The notes: a model not told the origin generated them from the sequence alone. Positions 25,347 to 34,341 are shown, counted from the first letter of the stretch. The stretch: 64,000 nucleotides of DNA from Saprospiraceae bacterium (GCA_019694295.1 JAIBCG010000004.1:1-64000); one strand, 5' to 3'. Numbers and translations: made by a program.

Positions 25347-26606
25347 ATGAGTACACCTGTCATCATCATCGTTATGGGCTTTTTCATTTTTTGGGGACAT
25401 TATATGAATGGTGTCTTTGAGAGGAGGAGCATACCCGATGTGTTGGGCCTGATGATACTAGGTTTGTTGATAGGCCCGATTCTTAATCTTGTAGATACCT
25501 CCACATTTGGCCAGTTTGGTTCTATTTTTTCGAATCTGGTACTATTATTCATCCTGTTCGAGAGTGGTACAGACCTGAAGTTTGCGGAGGTAAAGAACTC
25601 GCTGAGGGCGGCGGCTACCATCACTACCATTGGGTTTCTTTTTACATGGATGACCCTCACACCCTTGTGTTATTTTATGCTTGAAATACCTATTTTACCT
25701 TCACTATTTATTGGTGCAGCGCTCGGTGGTACCTCTTCTGCCGTAGTGGTTGGCTTAGTGAAGAAAATCAATGTCAGGCCTAAGACCGCTGCCACACTCA
25801 TCATGGAGTCAGCGGAAACAGATGTTTTTACACTCGCTATTCCGCTGAGTATTCTAGGTTTGATGACCTCCGCCAATGTACAGGTGAATACCGTGTTGTC
25901 AAGCTTTATTTCGAGTATCATACTTTCGCTTATTATTGGTATAGGTGGAGCTTTTCTTTGGACATTTATACTAGGCAGGTACAAAGACCTGAAGAATACC
26001 AAGTTTATGACACCTGCTTTCTTGTTCATATTATATGGCATTACAGAATATTTGCACTTTAGTGGGCCATTGACGGCATTGTCCTTTGGTATTGCATTGG
26101 GCAATCTTGATTATTTTGAACCAAAAATGCTCGAACGAATTATCCCCAATCAAGATATTGCATTGAAGAAGGACGAAAAAGATTTTTTTAGTGAAATGGT
26201 TTTTCTGCTACGCACCTTCTTTTTTGTATATATTGGTCTGAGTATTAAAATCGACGATCTTTTCTGGCTTACCTGGGGAGCTGGTTTTACAGGCATTTTG
26301 TTTCTGGTGCGCATCATAGCGGTCAAACTGGTAATGCATCGAGATACACCGGTACTGGATAAGGGCGTTATCAGTTTTATGATACCAAAAGGTTTGGGTG
26401 CAGCAGTAATAGCTACACTTCCGTTGCAGGAAGGCCACCCTTATGGTTCTGCTATACAGGCATTGTGTTTTTCTATTATATTGTTTAGTACAATTTATAC
26501 CTCGATCCTATTTTTCCTCACCAAGCGAGGAATTACCATTCCTTTATATAAAATAATATTCGGAAAGGACAAGAATAGTACAGTGACAAACGATACAGCA
26601 ATGTAA
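25347..26606 (+). CDS. CPA-family cation/proton antiporter (NhaP/Kef-like)
   Basis: 419 residues with about 12 hydrophobic helices: WGHYMNGVFERRSIPDVLGLMILGLLIGP, NLVLLFILFESGTDL, FIGAALGGTSSAVVVGLV and IMESAETDVFTLAIPL. The last segment is the ion-binding region; the family usually has ESxxND or ND, here ETD, so the conserved Asp is kept and the Asn is replaced by Thr. Probably exchanges Na+ or K+ for H+ at the inner membrane. The last codons may have been supplied by repeat copy B, which begins near 26583. Ion specificity cannot be read. Confidence 0.85.
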   Translation: MSTPVIIIVMGFFIFWGHYMNGVFERRSIPDVLGLMILGLLIGPILNLVDTSTFGQFGSIFSNLVLLFILFESGTDLKFAEVKNSLRAAATITTIGFLFTWMTLTPLCYFMLEIPILPSLFIGAALGGTSSAVVVGLVKKINVRPKTAATLIMESAETDVFTLAIPLSILGLMTSANVQVNTVLSSFISSIILSLIIGIGGAFLWTFILGRYKDLKNTKFMTPAFLFILYGITEYLHFSGPLTALSFGIALGNLDYFEPKMLERIIPNQDIALKKDEKDFFSEMVFLLRTFFFVYIGLSIKIDDLFWLTWGAGFTGILFLVRIIAVKLVMHRDTPVLDKGVISFMIPKGLGAAVIATLPLQEGHPYGSAIQALCFSIILFSTIYTSILFFLTKRGITIPLYKIIFGKDKNSTVTNDTAM

Positions 26607-26739
26607 GCTGCAAATAATTATAGCTTCATGTCCATTTCAAAAGCTCAAAACCATAGTTCACTATGTTATGATCTTTTTTTTATGGATTTTTTGCATGAAT
26701 CAATTTCGCTTAAATTCTTCATCCGTTATCTGGGTTAAC
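26583..26739 (+). repeat. Dispersed TIR-bounded element, copy B
   Basis: Clear similarity to copies A and C from 26610 on: CTGCAAATAATTATAG, TCCATTTCAAAAGCTCAAAA, hairpin CATAG-TTCA-CTATG (26652-26665), TTTTTTGCATGAATCA, TTCGCTTAAATT and right end CGTTATCTGGGTTAA. The left end (GATACAGCAATGTAAG) is diverged and overlaps the 3' end of the antiporter gene. No promoter is visible at its right end; it lies between two 3' ends. Confidence 0.6.
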
Positions 26740-26741
26740 TC

Positions 26742-27641
26742 TTAATGGCAGTCAAGTGAAATCATTGCCACACAAAAGGCATCATCTTCACGGTTGATGT
26801 CTATCAGATGTTTGGCATAACGCTGCAGCTCCATTGAAGGATTGGGTTGTCCCAATATATCTTTCACTTTAGAATCATTCGTCTTTATTTCTTTTATTTT
26901 TTCCTTATCAGGAAATTCTGTCTTGCTCGCAAATACACCAAGGTCATGACCTGTGAAAACCGGACTTGTTCGTATTGCTTCAGGCAGATTATCGTAGCCT
27001 ACCGGAATGATATTTACCGGTTGGTGATGCGAAAATATGCAATCGCCCTTAATCCGTGCGTACCATGCTCGCCCAAGTCTGCCTACTAAGTCAGCTTTTT
27101 GGGGATCTATTCTGTTGTTTTCATCCAGTATAGATGTAGAGATGTGCATCCTGCTCACTTGGCAAATAATGAGATGGCCTGCTCCGCCTTTTTCACCCAA
27201 AGGTATCACCTCTTTGACTGAACATTCCATTTGTACGGGCGATTCTTTGACGCGGTATGGTTTTACAGTCTCAGAAGGTATAGGTGTTAAACCGGTTTTT
27301 TCGAATTCGTTAACATCCGGAGCATACTCCACGCTCGAGATGGCTACTTGCCTTGCAATGGCATAATTGACAACATTGATGACTACTTCTTTTGTGGCAA
27401 GCACATTATGTAGCGTGTCTTTTGTTTTGTTATCTGCTACTTTGCGGTTTGAAGAAAATACCAGAATCGGCGGATTTGAACTGAACGCATTAAAAAAGCT
27501 ATAAGGAGCAATGTTCGGAATTCCGTTTTCATCCATTGTGGATGCAAAGGCTATAGGGCGTGGTGCAATTGACCCAACAATATGTTGATGCAGATCTTTT
27601 ACAGGCAAATCCTTTGGGTCGATAGTCAGTAATTCGTCCAT
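26742..27641 (-). CDS. Flavin reductase-like (FMN split-barrel) protein
   Basis: 299 residues. The N-terminal two-thirds carries the flavin reductase-like domain with FMN motifs: IVGSIAPRPIAFASTMDENGIPNIAPYSFFNAFSSNPPILVF and the later HLIICQVSRMHI. The C-terminal part (~190-299) is charged and extends beyond the minimal family (~180-200 residues). Reductases of this group use NAD(P)H to reduce FMN for a partner monooxygenase, or bind flavin without a known partner. No monooxygenase is next to it. It is divergent from the TlpA-like gene, with a 43-bp gap. Confidence 0.85.
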   Translation of the reverse strand: MDELLTIDPKDLPVKDLHQHIVGSIAPRPIAFASTMDENGIPNIAPYSFFNAFSSNPPILVFSSNRKVADNKTKDTLHNVLATKEVVINVVNYAIARQVAISSVEYAPDVNEFEKTGLTPIPSETVKPYRVKESPVQMECSVKEVIPLGEKGGAGHLIICQVSRMHISTSILDENNRIDPQKADLVGRLGRAWYARIKGDCIFSHHQPVNIIPVGYDNLPEAIRTSPVFTGHDLGVFASKTEFPDKEKIKEIKTNDSKVKDILGQPNPSMELQRYAKHLIDINREDDAFCVAMISLDCH

Positions 27642-27684
27642 ATTTCAAAAATTTTGCGAAATTTACAATTATTTACGGATATAC

Positions 27685-28215
27685 ATGCAAAGAACAATCA
27701 TTACAGTCTTTATTTTGTTAAGTATTTGGGCGGCCTTTAAGCTTGCTCGCGATTATTATTTCAAACCAAATGTGTCTGCAGGTGAACAAATACCCAAAAC
27801 AATTGTACAACTAAAGGATGGAAAAGAGCTTGACCTGGCTGCCTGGAAAGGTAAATATGTACTACTTCATTTCTGGGGGAGTTGGTGTGGTCCTTGTAGA
27901 AGAGAAAGCCCCGAAATTCGGACACTTTATGAAAATTTTCATACAAAACAATATAATAATGCTGATGGATTTGAAATATTGAGCATTGGCATTGAAAAGG
28001 ATGAATCAAGATGGAATAGTGCCATTATAGCTGACCGCCTGACTTGGGACTACCATACAACAGAGCTTAATGGTTTCGAATCGCGAATGGCAAAACTTTA
28101 TGGTATAAGGCAGATACCTATACTGCTATTGGTAGGGCCTGACCAACGTATGATAGGTTCAGCACAAACACCTGACTCAGTAAAAGAAATATTGACCGAG
28201 AAAATCAAACAATAA
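27685..28215 (+). CDS. TlpA/ResA-like membrane-anchored thioredoxin
   Basis: 176 residues. An N-terminal helix (ITVFILLSIWAAFKLARDYYF) anchors a periplasmic thioredoxin fold. Active site WCGPC (Cys68, Cys71) in HFWGSWCGPCRRESPEI; cis-Pro in IRQIPILLLV. Disulfide reduction in cytochrome c maturation or envelope folding is the family role. It begins a likely transcription unit with grpE (25 bp), dnaJ and gldH. Confidence 0.85.
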   Translation: MQRTIITVFILLSIWAAFKLARDYYFKPNVSAGEQIPKTIVQLKDGKELDLAAWKGKYVLLHFWGSWCGPCRRESPEIRTLYENFHTKQYNNADGFEILSIGIEKDESRWNSAIIADRLTWDYHTTELNGFESRMAKLYGIRQIPILLLVGPDQRMIGSAQTPDSVKEILTEKIKQ

Positions 28216-28240
28216 CTGACAAATTGACACAATAATTCAG

Positions 28241-28849
28241 ATGGCAAGTAAATTGATACATAAATTGTTTAAAACAAGAAAGCAAGCAATGACACAGAAG
28301 AATAATGAAGGTACAAACCTGCACGCAGATGATCAGGAAATGGTGGAGGTCAGAGAAGAAGAGCATAATATTGCTGAAGATGTTGAACAAGTAGAACATC
28401 CGGACCCCAATGAAAGTCTGAATGCACAGATAGCCGAGTTAAAGGACAAATACCTTAGGCTCGTAGCCGAATTTGACAATTTCAGAAAACGTACTGCAAG
28501 AGAACGGATAGAGCTTGAGCAAGTGGCATCAAAAGAAGTGATGTTGGCACTATTACCGGTGCTGGACGATTTCGAAAGAGCAAGAAAGATAGCTGATGAA
28601 GAAGCCAGTCCGGAGCCATTCTCAGAAGGTATCCGACTGGTATATAATAAGTTGACTCAAACTTTAAAAAGTAAAGGCTTGCAAGCTATGGAAACGGATG
28701 GAGCCAACTTCAATGAAGAGATGCACGAAGCCATTACTGAGCTTGACCTAGGAGGGGCCAATACAGGCAAAATTATAGATACCATCGAAAGAGGCTATAC
28801 ACTTAATGAACAAATTATTAAATATGCAAAGGTTGTAGTAGGTAAATAG
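28241..28849 (+). CDS. grpE: GrpE, nucleotide exchange factor of DnaK
   Basis: 202 residues. Acidic, disordered N-terminus, a long coiled coil ([32 protein letters not shown]) and the beta-rich head ending in [17 protein letters not shown]. The DNFRKR and PVLDDFERA segments are GrpE signatures. The first 16 residues ([16 protein letters not shown]) are atypical, so MTQKNNE at 28289 may be the real start. In an operon with dnaJ and gldH; dnaK is elsewhere. Confidence 0.93.
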   Translation: MASKLIHKLFKTRKQAMTQKNNEGTNLHADDQEMVEVREEEHNIAEDVEQVEHPDPNESLNAQIAELKDKYLRLVAEFDNFRKRTARERIELEQVASKEVMLALLPVLDDFERARKIADEEASPEPFSEGIRLVYNKLTQTLKSKGLQAMETDGANFNEEMHEAITELDLGGANTGKIIDTIERGYTLNEQIIKYAKVVVGK

Positions 28850-28890
28850 TATGCCCCTTGGCAAATACTCCTGCAACAGACACAAATATT

Positions 28891-30063
28891 ATGGCAAAAA
28901 GAGACTATTACGAAATACTCGGTGTAGATAAAAATGCTGATGCCGATACTATAAAAAAAGCATACCGCAAGGTGGCAATGCAGTATCACCCCGATCGAAA
29001 TCCTGGAGATAAAGCGTCTGAAGAAAAATTTAAAGAAGCAGCAGAAGCTTACGATGTGCTCAATGACCCTGACAAAAAGGCAAGGTATGACAGATATGGT
29101 CATGCCGGTGTTGACCCAAATATGGGGGCAGGCGGGTTTCGTGGTGGCAATGGCGGAATGACAATGGATGATATTTTCCAGAATTTTGGAGACGTATTCG
29201 GAAGTGATAATCCGTTTGAAAGCTTTTTTGGAGGCGGATCATCAAGAGGAGGTCAACAAAAACAAGGGCAGCGTGGAAGCAATCTGAGGATTAAAGTAAA
29301 AATGACCCTGGAGGAAATAGCTAAGGGTGTCTCTAAAAAGATTAAAGTAAGAAAACAGGTAAAATGCACAAGCTGCAAAGGCTCCGGTGCAAAAGACGCT
29401 CAGAGTACCAGCACATGCTCTACTTGTCGGGGGTCGGGCTATGTCAGGCAAATAAAGAATACATTTCTGGGGCAGATGCAGACCACTACTACCTGTCCAA
29501 CTTGTAGCGGAAGTGGACAGGTCATAACAGCACATTGTAATACCTGCAAAGGAGATGGCCGAATGTGGGAAGAAGAAACAATAGAGATTGACATACCGGC
29601 AGGCGTAGAAGACAACATGCAGCTGTCTTTGCGCAATAAAGGTAATGCCGGTCCGAAAGGCGGCCCGTCGGGTGATCTGCTCATACACATCGAAGAGGTA
29701 AAACATGAATATTTGACTCGTGACGGTATGAATCTGGCCTATGAACTGAACCTTAATTTTGCCGATGCTACCTTGGGTACGAGTGTTGAAGTACCTACTA
29801 TTAACGGTAAGGCTCGAGTAAAAATAGACCCGGGAACACAGGCCGGAAAAGTACTTCGCCTCAAAGGTAAAGGCCTGCCTTCGGTGCATAATGCATATTC
29901 TACTGGCGACCAACTCATTTATGTCAATATATATACACCTAAAGATATTACAGCTGAAGAGCGCACTTTGCTTGAAAAGATGAGAAATATGCCTAACTTT
30001 CAGCCGAAAAGTGAAAAATCAGAGAAAGGCTTCTTTGAACGTATGAAGGATATCTTCAGTTAA
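28891..30063 (+). CDS. dnaJ: Chaperone DnaJ (Hsp40)
   Basis: 390 residues from ATG 28891; upstream in-frame residues from 28858 do not fit the family. J domain with HPD (33-35 in [10 protein letters not shown]), Gly/Phe-rich region (~75-135), four zinc-finger repeats CxxCxGxG ([32 protein letters not shown]) and the C-terminal substrate domain. Delivers clients to DnaK and stimulates its ATPase. It follows grpE after 41 bp. Confidence 0.96.
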   Translation: MAKRDYYEILGVDKNADADTIKKAYRKVAMQYHPDRNPGDKASEEKFKEAAEAYDVLNDPDKKARYDRYGHAGVDPNMGAGGFRGGNGGMTMDDIFQNFGDVFGSDNPFESFFGGGSSRGGQQKQGQRGSNLRIKVKMTLEEIAKGVSKKIKVRKQVKCTSCKGSGAKDAQSTSTCSTCRGSGYVRQIKNTFLGQMQTTTTCPTCSGSGQVITAHCNTCKGDGRMWEEETIEIDIPAGVEDNMQLSLRNKGNAGPKGGPSGDLLIHIEEVKHEYLTRDGMNLAYELNLNFADATLGTSVEVPTINGKARVKIDPGTQAGKVLRLKGKGLPSVHNAYSTGDQLIYVNIYTPKDITAEERTLLEKMRNMPNFQPKSEKSEKGFFERMKDIFS

Positions 30064-30076
30064 ATCTCTAAATTAC

Positions 30077-30592
30077 TTGGTATTGAAAGTTAAAGTTATC
30101 TTGTCGGTTGGTCTTGTCTTGCTTCTTGCCGGATGCGGCCCAGATTATATTTTTAAAGATTATCAAACCATAGATTCCAAAGGTTGGGATTATAATAAAC
30201 GCATTGATTTTCAATTCGAAATCAATGATACTTCAAAGGTGTATAATCTCATTCTTGATGTGATGCATGCAGATACTTTTGCTTCTGAAAATGCATACGT
30301 TAAGGTTTATACTACTTTCCCCGATGGCAAAAAGACCGAACAACAACTCTCTCTGGAACTAGCCTCCAAAACTGGAAACTGGTTCGGCAAATGTTCGTCG
30401 GGTAGCTGCAATCTGCTGATAGGTCTCCAAGAAAATGTCGTTTTCGCTCAGTCGGGTACTTATAAATTCAGCCTCGAACAATTCGGGCGTAGCAACCCAT
30501 TGACCGGATTGTCAAAAATAGGGCTCATCATTGAAAACACCGGACAACTAAGGTCAAAACTCAATTCAGGCAACGACAAAACCAAAAAATGA
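30077..30592 (+). CDS. gldH: Gliding motility lipoprotein GldH
   Basis: 171 residues. Lipobox LLAGC with acylated Cys20; the mature part has the GldH pattern of beta strands: DYIFKDYQTIDSKGW, FEINDTSKVYNLILDVMHADTFASENAYVKVYTTFPDG, TGNWFGKCSSG, and SGTYKFSLEQFGR. GldH is one of the lipoproteins needed for gliding motility in Flavobacterium and is widespread in gliding and non-gliding relatives. No ATG opens the frame before the signal peptide; TTG 30077 (or TTG 30083) is the probable start. It is 13 bp behind dnaJ, so heat-shock and motility genes share an operon. Confidence 0.82.
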   Translation: MVLKVKVILSVGLVLLLAGCGPDYIFKDYQTIDSKGWDYNKRIDFQFEINDTSKVYNLILDVMHADTFASENAYVKVYTTFPDGKKTEQQLSLELASKTGNWFGKCSSGSCNLLIGLQENVVFAQSGTYKFSLEQFGRSNPLTGLSKIGLIIENTGQLRSKLNSGNDKTKK

Positions 30593-30624
30593 TTTAACCA
30601 TTATAGTCGGCTTGACTTGCTGGT

Positions 30625-31359
30625 TCAGATTTCTGATATTTTTCTGATTACTTTGTAGATTCTGGTAAACTCATTCACTTCTTCTTCAAATGGGTCGTGT
30701 TCAAAATGATTGGCTGATATGAGCTTCAAATGTGTGACCCTGCCGGATGAATCAGTCATTTTTTTAATGTATTTTACCCAAAGAGAACCATTGGCTTTTA
30801 TGGCGTAGATTTCATTTTCCTTAATATTGTTTATCGAATTTACTTCACGACACACAACAATATCGCCATTCTGAATCACTGGCTCCATGCTGTTTCCTTT
30901 TATTGGGAATGCTACAAGGCCTGTACCTGACACACCCGGAATGGAAAAGCTATCGAATTCTTCACGCTCGAAGCTGCCCTGCCCAAGTGTAGAACCTGCG
31001 AATGCTTCAACAGTAGTATAAAGTATGTTGGCCTTGGTACCGGCATCAGGCAAATGCAGCCCTGGGGTGGTAAGCTCTATGCCAAAAGGTGCGCCCTTTC
31101 CTTCAAGCAAATACTTTTCATTAATACCGTATTCCTGACAGATGAGCCTGGCATGGTGATAGTCGATAACGCGTTTATCATCAGGATTCAGAAATGCCCT
31201 AACGATGTGGCCATATCCCTTATTGCCAAGAATGCGCTCAGCAAAATCCTTCATTCCCTTACCATCGCGGTCATTTTTCTTTATCACACCACGCTCTTCA
31301 AGGAGCGTAAAAACTTTGATGAATCGCTCATTAAGCAGGATACGGTCAGGCGTTATCAT
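30625..31359 (-). CDS. LexA/CI-like repressor with S24 peptidase domain
   Basis: 244 residues from ATG 31359 (a TTG six codons upstream is in frame). N-terminal ~90 residues: a putative DNA-binding head, helical with RILGNKGYGHIVRAFLNPDDKRVIDYHHARLICQEYGI. C-terminal S24 domain: Ser157 in KGNSMEPVIQNGDIVV and Lys196 in LWVKYIKK form the Ser-Lys dyad, and FAGST at 120-124 gives an Ala-Gly bond where LexA and CI cleave themselves. So SOS-type self-cleavage is plausible. The -7 box TATATTTG (31395-31402) sits upstream. It is divergent from parA across 246 bp, which may hold its operator. Confidence 0.8.
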   Translation of the reverse strand: MITPDRILLNERFIKVFTLLEERGVIKKNDRDGKGMKDFAERILGNKGYGHIVRAFLNPDDKRVIDYHHARLICQEYGINEKYLLEGKGAPFGIELTTPGLHLPDAGTKANILYTTVEAFAGSTLGQGSFEREEFDSFSIPGVSGTGLVAFPIKGNSMEPVIQNGDIVVCREVNSINNIKENEIYAIKANGSLWVKYIKKMTDSSGRVTHLKLISANHFEHDPFEEEVNEFTRIYKVIRKISEI

Positions 31360-31394
31360 AATCTTATTTATAAACAATTATTTGAATAATGTTG

Positions 31395-31402
31395 CAAATA
31401 TA
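31395..31402 (-). promoter_or_regulatory. -7 box of the S24 repressor gene
   Basis: Reads TATATTTG on the minus strand; predicted start near 31389, 30 nt before the ATG at 31359. Confidence 0.45.
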
Positions 31403-31538
31403 AAACAATTTATTGATTATTGTAGTATTTTCGTATCTTAAAAAAATGTTGAACCCATATTATTTTGAAAATCAAGATTATAGCTTTTAAAATTTATTTA
31501 AATTGAATTTAAAATTTTTTATTCAGCTCCATTTTTTG

Positions 31539-31546
31539 TAATTTTG
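31539..31546 (+). promoter_or_regulatory. -7 box of parA
   Basis: TAATTTTG; predicted start near 31552 with a 54-nt leader. The -33 region is T-rich but lacks a clear TTG. Confidence 0.45.
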
Positions 31547-31605
31547 TGTTGAGTAAAACCATGATTTATATTTAAACAAACAGGAACAACCAGAAATTTT
31601 TAACT

Positions 31606-32385
31606 ATGGCAATTGTAATCTCATTATTAAACCACAAAGGTGGCGTAGGTAAAACGACTTCAGCCATCAATATAGGAGCCGGACTTGTAGAACAGGGCAA
31701 GAAAGTACTACTCGTTGACCTTGATCCACAGGCTAATCTTACGCTTTCATTAGGCATTCCACGCCAGAAAAACTCTATTTATGAATCAATTAGAGGTGAA
31801 TCGGAGCTTGATCCTTATCATGTTAAGGAAAACTTAGATGTCATCACCTCATCACTTGACCTGTCAGGTGCCGAAATGGAGCTGATCAATGAAGCCGGGC
31901 GCGAATATATATTGCGTGAGCTTTTTGTGCCTGTAGCCGAGGAATACGACTACATCATCATTGATTGTCCGCCGTCACTTGGTTTGCTTACATTGAATGC
32001 CCTCACGAGCAGCCAGTATGTTCTGATTCCGCTTCAGACCGAATTCCTTGCTATGCAGGGGCTTGCAAAAATTAAACAAATCATTGATAAAGTGAAGTTT
32101 AGACTCAACAAAGAGCTTGAGTTGGGTGGTGTAATAGCTACTATGTACGATTCAAGAAAAGTACTGAACCGTGATGTAGTGGATACCATCATTAAACACT
32201 TTGGTGAAAAAGTGTTTAAAACTATGATTAGAGATAATGTTGCACTTGCCGAAGCGCCTGCTCAGCGCAAAGATATATTTGCATACAGCCCAAGAAGTAT
32301 AGGAGCAGAAGATTACCTTAACCTTAGTAAAGAAATCATCCAACGTACCGGTGCTGAAGTACTGGCAGGTGTTGAATCAAAATAA
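31606..32385 (+). CDS. parA: ParA/Soj-family partition ATPase
   Basis: 259 residues of the MinD/ParA deviant Walker type: NHKGGVGKTTSAINIG (P-loop 11-17), VDLDPQANLTLSLGI, YDYIIIDCPPSLGLLTLNAL, and a C-terminal basic helix region. ParA binds nonspecific DNA as an ATP dimer and moves cargo when a partner triggers hydrolysis. The downstream gene (18-bp gap) is not parB but a small RHH-like protein, so this is a second, non-canonical system rather than the chromosomal parABS. I see no parS-like palindrome nearby. Confidence 0.92.
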   Translation: MAIVISLLNHKGGVGKTTSAINIGAGLVEQGKKVLLVDLDPQANLTLSLGIPRQKNSIYESIRGESELDPYHVKENLDVITSSLDLSGAEMELINEAGREYILRELFVPVAEEYDYIIIDCPPSLGLLTLNALTSSQYVLIPLQTEFLAMQGLAKIKQIIDKVKFRLNKELELGGVIATMYDSRKVLNRDVVDTIIKHFGEKVFKTMIRDNVALAEAPAQRKDIFAYSPRSIGAEDYLNLSKEIIQRTGAEVLAGVESK

Positions 32386-32403
32386 TCCTTTGAAAGTTTA
32401 GCC

Positions 32404-32910
32404 GTGAAAAAAACAATTAGAAATAAAGAGCCTTTGGCAATAGGTAATGATCTTGAATGGACAGAGACAAGTGAAGATTTGGCAGTAACCACTACAGTCG
32501 CTTTACCAAAGAAAGCCGGTAAAAAATTCTTCAATGATCTGGATGCTTTTTTTGAATCTGCTATAGATGATTTGTGGAAGGAACCAGTAGAAGAACGGCT
32601 CGAAACAAACCAAAATAAAGAAGAACCAGTAAAGCAAGATAGAAAAGGCAACAAGAAATCATTCTTCAGTGGGCTTGATGCTTTGTTTTCAAATACAGCC
32701 ATGCCGACCACTGTGTCAACTGAAGAAGACCTTAGAGCATTCGACGAAGAAACCCTAAAAAGGGTAACATTCCTCTTTAAAAAGGATAAGCTCGATGCAC
32801 TTAAGAATATGGCTAAGAAAGAAAAACTATATCTGCGTGATATCATCTCCAGGGTGCTTGACCAATACATCGAAGAAAAGGGAATTTCAGCCAGCAAGAA
32901 CCAAAAGTAA
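32404..32910 (+). CDS. Small ParA-partner candidate with C-terminal ribbon-helix-helix
   Basis: 168 residues from GTG 32404. Residues 1-110 are mostly disordered and charged but contain a duplicated motif: KKFFNDLDAFFE (40-51) and KKSFFSGLDALF (84-95). Residues 119-158 read as a ribbon-helix-helix: strand RVTFLF, then KLDALKNMAKKEKLYLRDIISRVLDQYIEE. Layout (N-terminal motif plus C-terminal RHH) is like ParG/Omega-type centromere binders, although in those the ParA-stimulating segment is a single Arg finger. It lies 18 bp after parA and 3 bp before a gamma-carbonic anhydrase gene. Cargo or DNA site is unknown. Confidence 0.7.
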   Translation: MKKTIRNKEPLAIGNDLEWTETSEDLAVTTTVALPKKAGKKFFNDLDAFFESAIDDLWKEPVEERLETNQNKEEPVKQDRKGNKKSFFSGLDALFSNTAMPTTVSTEEDLRAFDEETLKRVTFLFKKDKLDALKNMAKKEKLYLRDIISRVLDQYIEEKGISASKNQK

Positions 32911-32913
32911 CAA

Positions 32914-33426
32914 ATGGCATTTATCCTCCCTGTCAAAGGTATCTATCCTGAATTCGGCAAAAATTGTTTCATAGCTCCGAATGCTACTATCGTCGGCGAT
33001 GTCATCATGGGCGACGACTGCTCGGTGTGGTTCAATGCTGTTGTGCGGGGTGATGTCAATAGCATCAAATTTGGTAATAAGGTTAATATTCAGGATGGTG
33101 CAGTTATACATTGCACATACCAGAAGACCATCACTACATTGGGTGACAATGTCTCAGTAGGTCATAATGCCATCGTTCATGGCTGCCAAGTGGGCAATAA
33201 TGTATTGATAGGTATGGGCGCTATCGTTATGGATGATGCAGTCATTGAAGATAATGTACTCATAGCAGCAGGAGCAGTCGTACTCGAAAAAGCTCATCTT
33301 AAATCAGGAATGATATATGCAGGTGTACCTGCCAAACCCGTAAAGGAATTGACAGTCGAACAGTTTGGACACTATGTAGAGCGCATTGCTAACAACTATA
33401 CCATGTACGCCGACTGGTTTAGGTAG
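32914..33426 (+). CDS. Gamma-class carbonic anhydrase-like hexapeptide protein
   Basis: 170 residues of left-handed beta-helix repeats (VSVGHNAIVHGCQVGNNVLIGMGAIVMDDAVIEDNV). Zinc-ligand histidines of the YrdA/CamH type are kept: His66 (DGAVIHC), His84 and His89 (GHNAIVHG). Trimer expected; some relatives lack activity. Begins 3 bp after the RHH gene, probably cotranscribed with parA. Confidence 0.88.
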   Translation: MAFILPVKGIYPEFGKNCFIAPNATIVGDVIMGDDCSVWFNAVVRGDVNSIKFGNKVNIQDGAVIHCTYQKTITTLGDNVSVGHNAIVHGCQVGNNVLIGMGAIVMDDAVIEDNVLIAAGAVVLEKAHLKSGMIYAGVPAKPVKELTVEQFGHYVERIANNYTMYADWFR

Positions 33427-33453
33427 CTAAGTTTTTTCTGTACATAATGGGCT

Positions 33454-34341
33454 TTACTGCCAGTCTGCTTCCTGTTCATAAGCCTGGTCGGCAGTAAGTA
33501 TCTTCAGGTGTCTTGTGCCTAGATAGAAGGTGTCGGTGTTAGCCATTACGTGTACGATCATATTTCCAATAGATATCGGTGTCCCCTCATCTAAGTCAGG
33601 TACTTTGTTGTGGCTGAGATGCTCACCGTCAAAGACAAGAACCATTCCCGAGCCAATGGTGGTACAGATGTTGCCTTCTTTGATAATGACACCAGTATCT
33701 TCGCCCAGGCCTATGCCCAGCAATTTTGGAAATTTGGCAACAGCCTCCGTAAGCCTGCCAAACCGGCCTCTGTTAATAAAATGAGAATCAACTATTACCT
33801 CTTCAAGGAAGCCAAAGCCTTGCATCATGCTTACATTGCCTTTAAGCATAGCCGTAGTACTCGACCCGCCACTTATCATTTCTTTAGACATTGCCATAGC
33901 GCCCGCACTCGTACCTGCTATAATAAAATCATCTTCCTGATAGCGTTGTTTAAGTATTTTATGTATTTCAGACCCGCCAATAATGTGCACCAGCCTGCGT
34001 TGGTCACCACCAGATAACATGACAACATCACTCTTTTTTATTAAGTTAATATTGTCTGCTTTTTTTACATCAAACTTATTGCGGATGTCCAGAATATTTA
34101 CGTTTTTACAACCAAGTTTGCCAAATGCTGTAAGATAATTCTTGGCTACCTGTTGCGGAATGCTCGATGCCGTTGTTACGACAGAAATGTTGGCATCTTT
34201 TCCACCGGCTTCTTTTACAATACGGCTTAGAATGCCATCTTCAATAAAATCAAGTGAATATTGCTCCGATTGTTCTATGCCTTTGTCTTCATTTCCGCCT
34301 ACTGCTATCAAGGTTCCTTTTGGTGGATGTGGTTTTGCCAT
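33454..34341 (-). CDS. Cyanophycinase-like peptidase (family S51)
   Basis: 295 residues. Starts with PKGTLIAVGGNEDKG, then the S51 nucleophile Ser145 in IAGTSAGAMAMS and the GGDQRRLV segment. The DSHFINRGRFGRLTEAV block is diagnostic for cyanophycinase, which cleaves multi-L-arginyl-poly-aspartate to dipeptides. No cyanophycin synthetase is in the window; intracellular or exported beta-Asp-Arg peptides may be the substrate. No signal peptide. Confidence 0.85.
   Translation of the reverse strand: MAKPHPPKGTLIAVGGNEDKGIEQSEQYSLDFIEDGILSRIVKEAGGKDANISVVTTASSIPQQVAKNYLTAFGKLGCKNVNILDIRNKFDVKKADNINLIKKSDVVMLSGGDQRRLVHIIGGSEIHKILKQRYQEDDFIIAGTSAGAMAMSKEMISGGSSTTAMLKGNVSMMQGFGFLEEVIVDSHFINRGRFGRLTEAVAKFPKLLGIGLGEDTGVIIKEGNICTTIGSGMVLVFDGEHLSHNKVPDLDEGTPISIGNMIVHVMANTDTFYLGTRHLKILTADQAYEQEADWQ

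Noticed and set aside
29242-29913. 223-residue minus frame antisense to dnaJ
   Set aside because: Shadow of dnaJ; Cys/Tyr-rich composition arises from the reversed zinc-finger and glycine codons.
31606-32910. Chromosomal parABS locus
   Set aside because: No ParB-family gene and no parS palindrome follow parA; the small partner has an RHH-like and not a ParB fold.
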